DNA of 64,000 nt from Clostridia bacterium (GTDB taxonomy: Bacteria > Bacillota > Clostridia > Oscillospirales > Acutalibacteraceae): positions 33,593-97,592 of the forward strand of contig JAFQSY010000032.1 of assembly GCA_017409265.1 (NCBI GenBank), read 5' to 3'. The notes beneath the pieces are model-generated. The model was not told the origin of the DNA, did not search any database, and was given only the letters and a program-made list of their open reading frames with translations. A program made the position numbers and the translations under genes. Shown piece after piece: positions 61,425-64,000 of this stretch. Within the stretch, counting starts at the first letter, position 1; the number at the start of each line of letters is the position of its first letter.

Positions 61425-62366
61425 TTATTTGGTAACCGTTTTGTCTCTGTATTTTTTTGGCGACATACTATGGAATTTACGAAAAATACGGTGAAAATAG
61501 CTGATGTTTTCATAACCTACAAGCTGCGAAATTTCCGAAATTCCGAGATTTGTACTTTCAAGAAGAAAACAAGCGTGAGATATTCTCTTTTCCTGCACAA
61601 GCTCCGTATAGGTTTTGCCCGTCAGCTTTTTAATCTGCTTTGACAGTGCATTGAAATCGTAAAAAAGCATCTGCGAAAGCTCTGTCAGGCTGCCGCCCGC
61701 AAAATGCGCCTCAATATATTTCAGCACGTGGAATATAAGGCTGCTGTCGTCACCGTTATAATCAAGGTCATCAATGTGACTGAGAAGCTGAAGCAAAATA
61801 AGACCCATTGTTGTTTCGTTTATATTTCTTTGCTCCTGACGGTCATCAAGCAAATTCCAGATAAGATTTTCAATAAGATTCTGCACAGGCAGTACATCTG
61901 AAACTCTGAAATGAAGATAGCTTGATTTACCGTTATCGCCTCGCAAGCATTGAATTATAAAACTGTGCAACAATGATTCCTCGCTATTCAGCATTTCAAG
62001 AGCTTTCTCGAAAAAATGAGGCAGAACAATGAAATTGACTGCTATATCCTGTTCGGTTGAGGGCAAGTTTTCCTGCTTGCAATTCTGGGTCATAAAAAGG
62101 ATATCTCCCTTATTAAGAACAACGGTTTCATTGTTTATAATATTGGTTTTTGTTCCTTGATACATATAAATAATCTCAACATAATCGTGGCTGTGTTCCG
62201 GAAAATGATTAGTATTTGTATCGGCTCTTACCGCAATAAGCTTTTCTTTTTTCATTAACTTGGAGCCCTCAATGATGATTCTCTCATCATCATTTTTATT
62301 TTTAAGCAAAAAAGATGGATTTTTATATGTGTGCATGATAAGTCTTTCTATCAGGTCATTTCTCAT
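61425..62366 (-). CDS. AraC-family transcriptional regulator
   Basis: The 313-residue protein has an N-terminal cupin-like sensing domain (HSHDYVEIIYMYQG near 68-81, LNKGDILFM) and a C-terminal double helix-turn-helix (about 215-310) with GSLTELSQMLFYDFNALSKQ and ISEISQLVGYENISYFHRIFRKFHSMSPKKYR. Such regulators usually sense sugars and activate transport and hydrolase genes. ATG 62366 is preferred to GTG 62375. Its own promoter is at 62390-62418. The flanking genes carry the shared 20-bp site. Confidence 0.93.
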   Translation of the reverse strand: MRNDLIERLIMHTYKNPSFLLKNKNDDERIIIEGSKLMKKEKLIAVRADTNTNHFPEHSHDYVEIIYMYQGTKTNIINNETVVLNKGDILFMTQNCKQENLPSTEQDIAVNFIVLPHFFEKALEMLNSEESLLHSFIIQCLRGDNGKSSYLHFRVSDVLPVQNLIENLIWNLLDDRQEQRNINETTMGLILLQLLSHIDDLDYNGDDSSLIFHVLKYIEAHFAGGSLTELSQMLFYDFNALSKQIKKLTGKTYTELVQEKRISHACFLLESTNLGISEISQLVGYENISYFHRIFRKFHSMSPKKYRDKTVTK

Positions 62367-62389
62367 AACAATCACCGCCTCTTACACAC

Positions 62390-62418
62390 AGTATAACTTA
62401 TTGCGGATGCTGTTTCAA
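62390..62418 (-). promoter_or_regulatory. Sigma-A promoter of the AraC-type gene
   Basis: On the minus strand TTGAAA (62413-62418), 17 bases, TATACT (62390-62395). The shared site lies only 10 bases beyond the -35 box. Confidence 0.75.
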
Positions 62419-62428
62419 CTCTTTTGTT

Positions 62429-62448
62429 GCAAATAAGGACACTTTTTC
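62429..62448 (+). promoter_or_regulatory. Shared AraC-type operator, copy upstream of the SGNH hydrolase gene
   Basis: The plus strand reads GCAAATAAGGACACTTTTTC, with one difference from 61258-61277. About 33 bases downstream lies the extended -10 box TGATAAAAT (62484-62492), with TTTATT as weak -35. It is about 115 bases before the SGNH start, matching the MBL arrangement. Confidence 0.65.
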
Positions 62449-62563
62449 CTCTAATAATGACCTTTATTTTTTCTATACAAAATGATAAAATTTAAATACA
62501 AGGAGTATGTTCCGAATCATTAATACACTTCTGACAGATGAGAAAGAAGGATAGGGTTCCTTT

Positions 62564-63289
62564 ATGAAGCTTAACAAAAATGATGTTGTGCTGTTTTCGG
62601 GTGACTCCATAACTGACGGAAACCGTGGCAAGTGCATGGACTGTAATCACATTATGGGTCACGGTTATCAGTATATAGTTGCATCGCAGCTTGCACTTGA
62701 AAATTCGGAGAATATGCCCAAATTCATAAACAAAGGCTATTCGGGCGAGAGATCAGAGGAACTTCTTGAAAAATGGCAGGAGGATGTTATCAATAACAAG
62801 CCGACCGTCTTAAGTATTCTTGTGGGAGCAAACGACGGCGGACACGGCTATTTCGCCGGAATCACGCCCGACGAAGCGGCACAGCGCTATGAAACAAATC
62901 TCCGTGCAATTCTTGAAAAAACAAGAAATGAGCTTGGCAGTATAAAAATCATAGTATGTGAGCCGTTTTATTATCCGCTTGATAAATCGGACTGTTCCTA
63001 TAAATTCACACCGCATCCCGACGGTGTTGAAGGATCCTTCCAAAGACCCGACAGCAGTGACCCTGAGGATTCCGTTGCATACCGTGAGGCGGCAAACGCA
63101 AGAATCAGGGCGGCAGCAAAGAGCGTTGCCGAGGAATTCAATTGCATTTTCGTTCCTCTTTATGAAAAAATCAAAGAAAATGCAGAAAGATCGAGAATGG
63201 AATATTTTATCTGGGACGGAACTCATCCCACCATAGCGGGTCATATGATTATTGCCCGTGAATGGCTGAAATCCGTTGAGAATGATTGA
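62564..63289 (+). CDS. SGNH/GDSL hydrolase (probable carbohydrate esterase)
   Basis: The 241-residue protein has the four SGNH blocks: FSGDSITDGNRG (Ser16), the Gly of block II in INKGYSGER, VGANDGG (block III Asn) and WDGTHPTIAGH (Asp and His). It resembles the acetylxylan/rhamnogalacturonan esterase-like group and has no signal peptide, so it would deacetylate imported oligosaccharides. ATG 62564 follows GAAGGATAGG. It is divergent from the AraC gene and precedes a sugar-transporter gene, forming a probable uptake-and-deacetylation unit. Confidence 0.9.
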   Translation: MKLNKNDVVLFSGDSITDGNRGKCMDCNHIMGHGYQYIVASQLALENSENMPKFINKGYSGERSEELLEKWQEDVINNKPTVLSILVGANDGGHGYFAGITPDEAAQRYETNLRAILEKTRNELGSIKIIVCEPFYYPLDKSDCSYKFTPHPDGVEGSFQRPDSSDPEDSVAYREAANARIRAAAKSVAEEFNCIFVPLYEKIKENAERSRMEYFIWDGTHPTIAGHMIIAREWLKSVEND

Positions 63290-63431
63290 CTTGATAAAGA
63301 AAAACATAATTCCTTTACTCCGTGGGAATACAACGCAGGCACAAAGACTCTGTTCTGATCAGCATTGCAGCAAAAACCGTTAAAATTTTCAAACAACTAT
63401 TTATTAAAATTACAGAAAGTCGGGTGAAATT

Positions 63432-64000
63432 ATGTCAACAGAAAGAGAGATTGTTGAAACTACCGATAATTCCGTTCTCCTTAAAAACAGACGATTTGTC
63501 GGCATAAAAGAAACTGTTGCTTATGTTCTTGAGGATACTGCTCAGAGCCTGAATATCAACGATTTCAAAGAGCGATACATATATGATGTTGTCAAAATCG
63601 ATTTCAGCTATCTTGCAATTCAGAACATTGTTGCAACTGTATGGGACACTTTCAACGATACGTTTATCGGCGTTATTGTTGAAAAGACCAGAACCCGTTG
63701 GGGTAAATTCAGACCCTATCTTCTTCTCGCTCAGTTTCCCCTCACTATTTTGGGATTATGGTATTGGCTGATTCCCTTTATCTTCCCCGATACACCGGGA
63801 GATTACCTTCCCAAATGGATTTTCTATTTTGCAATGTCAATCATCACCGAAACCGCCAACACCTTTACCGGCATTGCCCGTTCAGGCTTCGGCTCAACGA
63901 TAACACCGGAGCCATTGGACCGTTCGAGGCTCATTGCGACGGCTAATCTGATGTCGCATTTCGTCGAAGACGTTCCGAGGCAGATTTTCGGTATCATCTA
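63432..64000 (+). CDS. GPH-family sugar:cation symporter (MFS), partial
   Basis: The frame opens at ATG 63432 (GGGTGA upstream) and runs off the window end after 189 codons. The start resembles glycoside-pentoside-hexuronide transporters: VWDTFNDTFIGVIVEKTRTRWGKFRPYL is the loop 2-3 signature of this family (WDxxxDPxxG-like, RxGRxRP). Three membrane spans are visible so far (near 62-82, 103-122, 137-155). It follows the SGNH hydrolase gene after 142 bases in which I see no terminator, so the two may be one transcript under the AraC regulator. Confidence 0.85.
   Translation, partial: MSTEREIVETTDNSVLLKNRRFVGIKETVAYVLEDTAQSLNINDFKERYIYDVVKIDFSYLAIQNIVATVWDTFNDTFIGVIVEKTRTRWGKFRPYLLLAQFPLTILGLWYWLIPFIFPDTPGDYLPKWIFYFAMSIITETANTFTGIARSGFGSTITPEPLDRSRLIATANLMSHFVEDVPRQIFGII

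Overview
The window looks like chromosomal DNA from an endospore-forming clostridium (Bacillota, Clostridia), probably an Oscillospiraceae/Ruminococcaceae-type gut bacterium. The evidence is an AT-leaning sequence with Gram-positive ribosome-binding sites, a dcw cell-wall cluster containing the sporulation-type transpeptidase SpoVD, the spore genes gpr and spoVAE, several small lipoproteins, a giant secreted protein with dockerin-like repeats, and many intracellular glycosidases. No rRNA, CRISPR array, transposase or recognisable prophage gene is visible. The species cannot be fixed from the sequence alone.

Layout. 41-8825 (minus): a tight five-gene operon, NifU-like protein, GH38 alpha-mannosidase, phosphoglucomutase, secreted CotH-type protein, GH3 glycosidase. 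8981-12186: NAD(P)HX repair enzyme with a lipoprotein (plus), then a convergent patatin-like phospholipase. 12336-13897: GH125 alpha-mannosidase with a small ABM-domain protein. 13988-15415: tRNA-Asp and tRNA-Thr, followed by a 1.27-kb islet bounded by a 46-bp direct repeat of the tRNA-Thr 3' end. The islet carries a promoter-driven structured RNA and a SHOCT-type membrane protein. 15476-17832: GxGYxYP-type secreted protein and trmO. 17874-32336 (minus): the dcw cluster mraZ-rsmH-ftsL-spoVD-murE-murF-mraY-ftsW-murG-murA-ftsQ-ftsZ, without murD or ftsA. 32568-36192: gpr, rpsT, a 51-residue membrane peptide, spoVAE, acyl carrier protein, nagA. 36591-42116 (minus): one gene for a 1841-residue secreted protein. 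42511-47733: HAD phosphatase, small MGMT-type protein, and a four-gene operon (SIS protein, GH84 hexosaminidase, Cys-rich protein, CapA-like lipoprotein). 47866-55378 (plus): a seven-gene operon from malQ to three tandem endonuclease/exonuclease/phosphatase-fold proteins. 55420-64000: GH36 alpha-galactosidase, a lipoprotein, a truncated small gene, an unknown secreted protein, and an AraC-centred group (metallo-beta-lactamase-fold protein, AraC regulator, SGNH hydrolase, start of a GPH-type sugar transporter).

How the genes fit together. GH38 and GH125 alpha-mannosidases, GH84 and NagA for N-acetylglucosamine, GH36, GH3, MalQ and two phosphohexomutases suggest a cell that imports glycan fragments (N-glycan-, mannan- or galactoside-derived) and finishes them in the cytoplasm. 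Most of these enzymes lack signal peptides.

The most unusual signals are (1) the tRNA-Thr-bounded islet with its structured RNA, (2) a near-identical 20-bp site at matching positions upstream of two genes flanking the AraC regulator, which looks like a local regulon, (3) the giant secreted protein with a three-hairpin leader, and (4) an FtsZ whose C-terminal peptide lacks the usual IPxF-type motif. All functional statements rest on reading the sequence; no database search was run.
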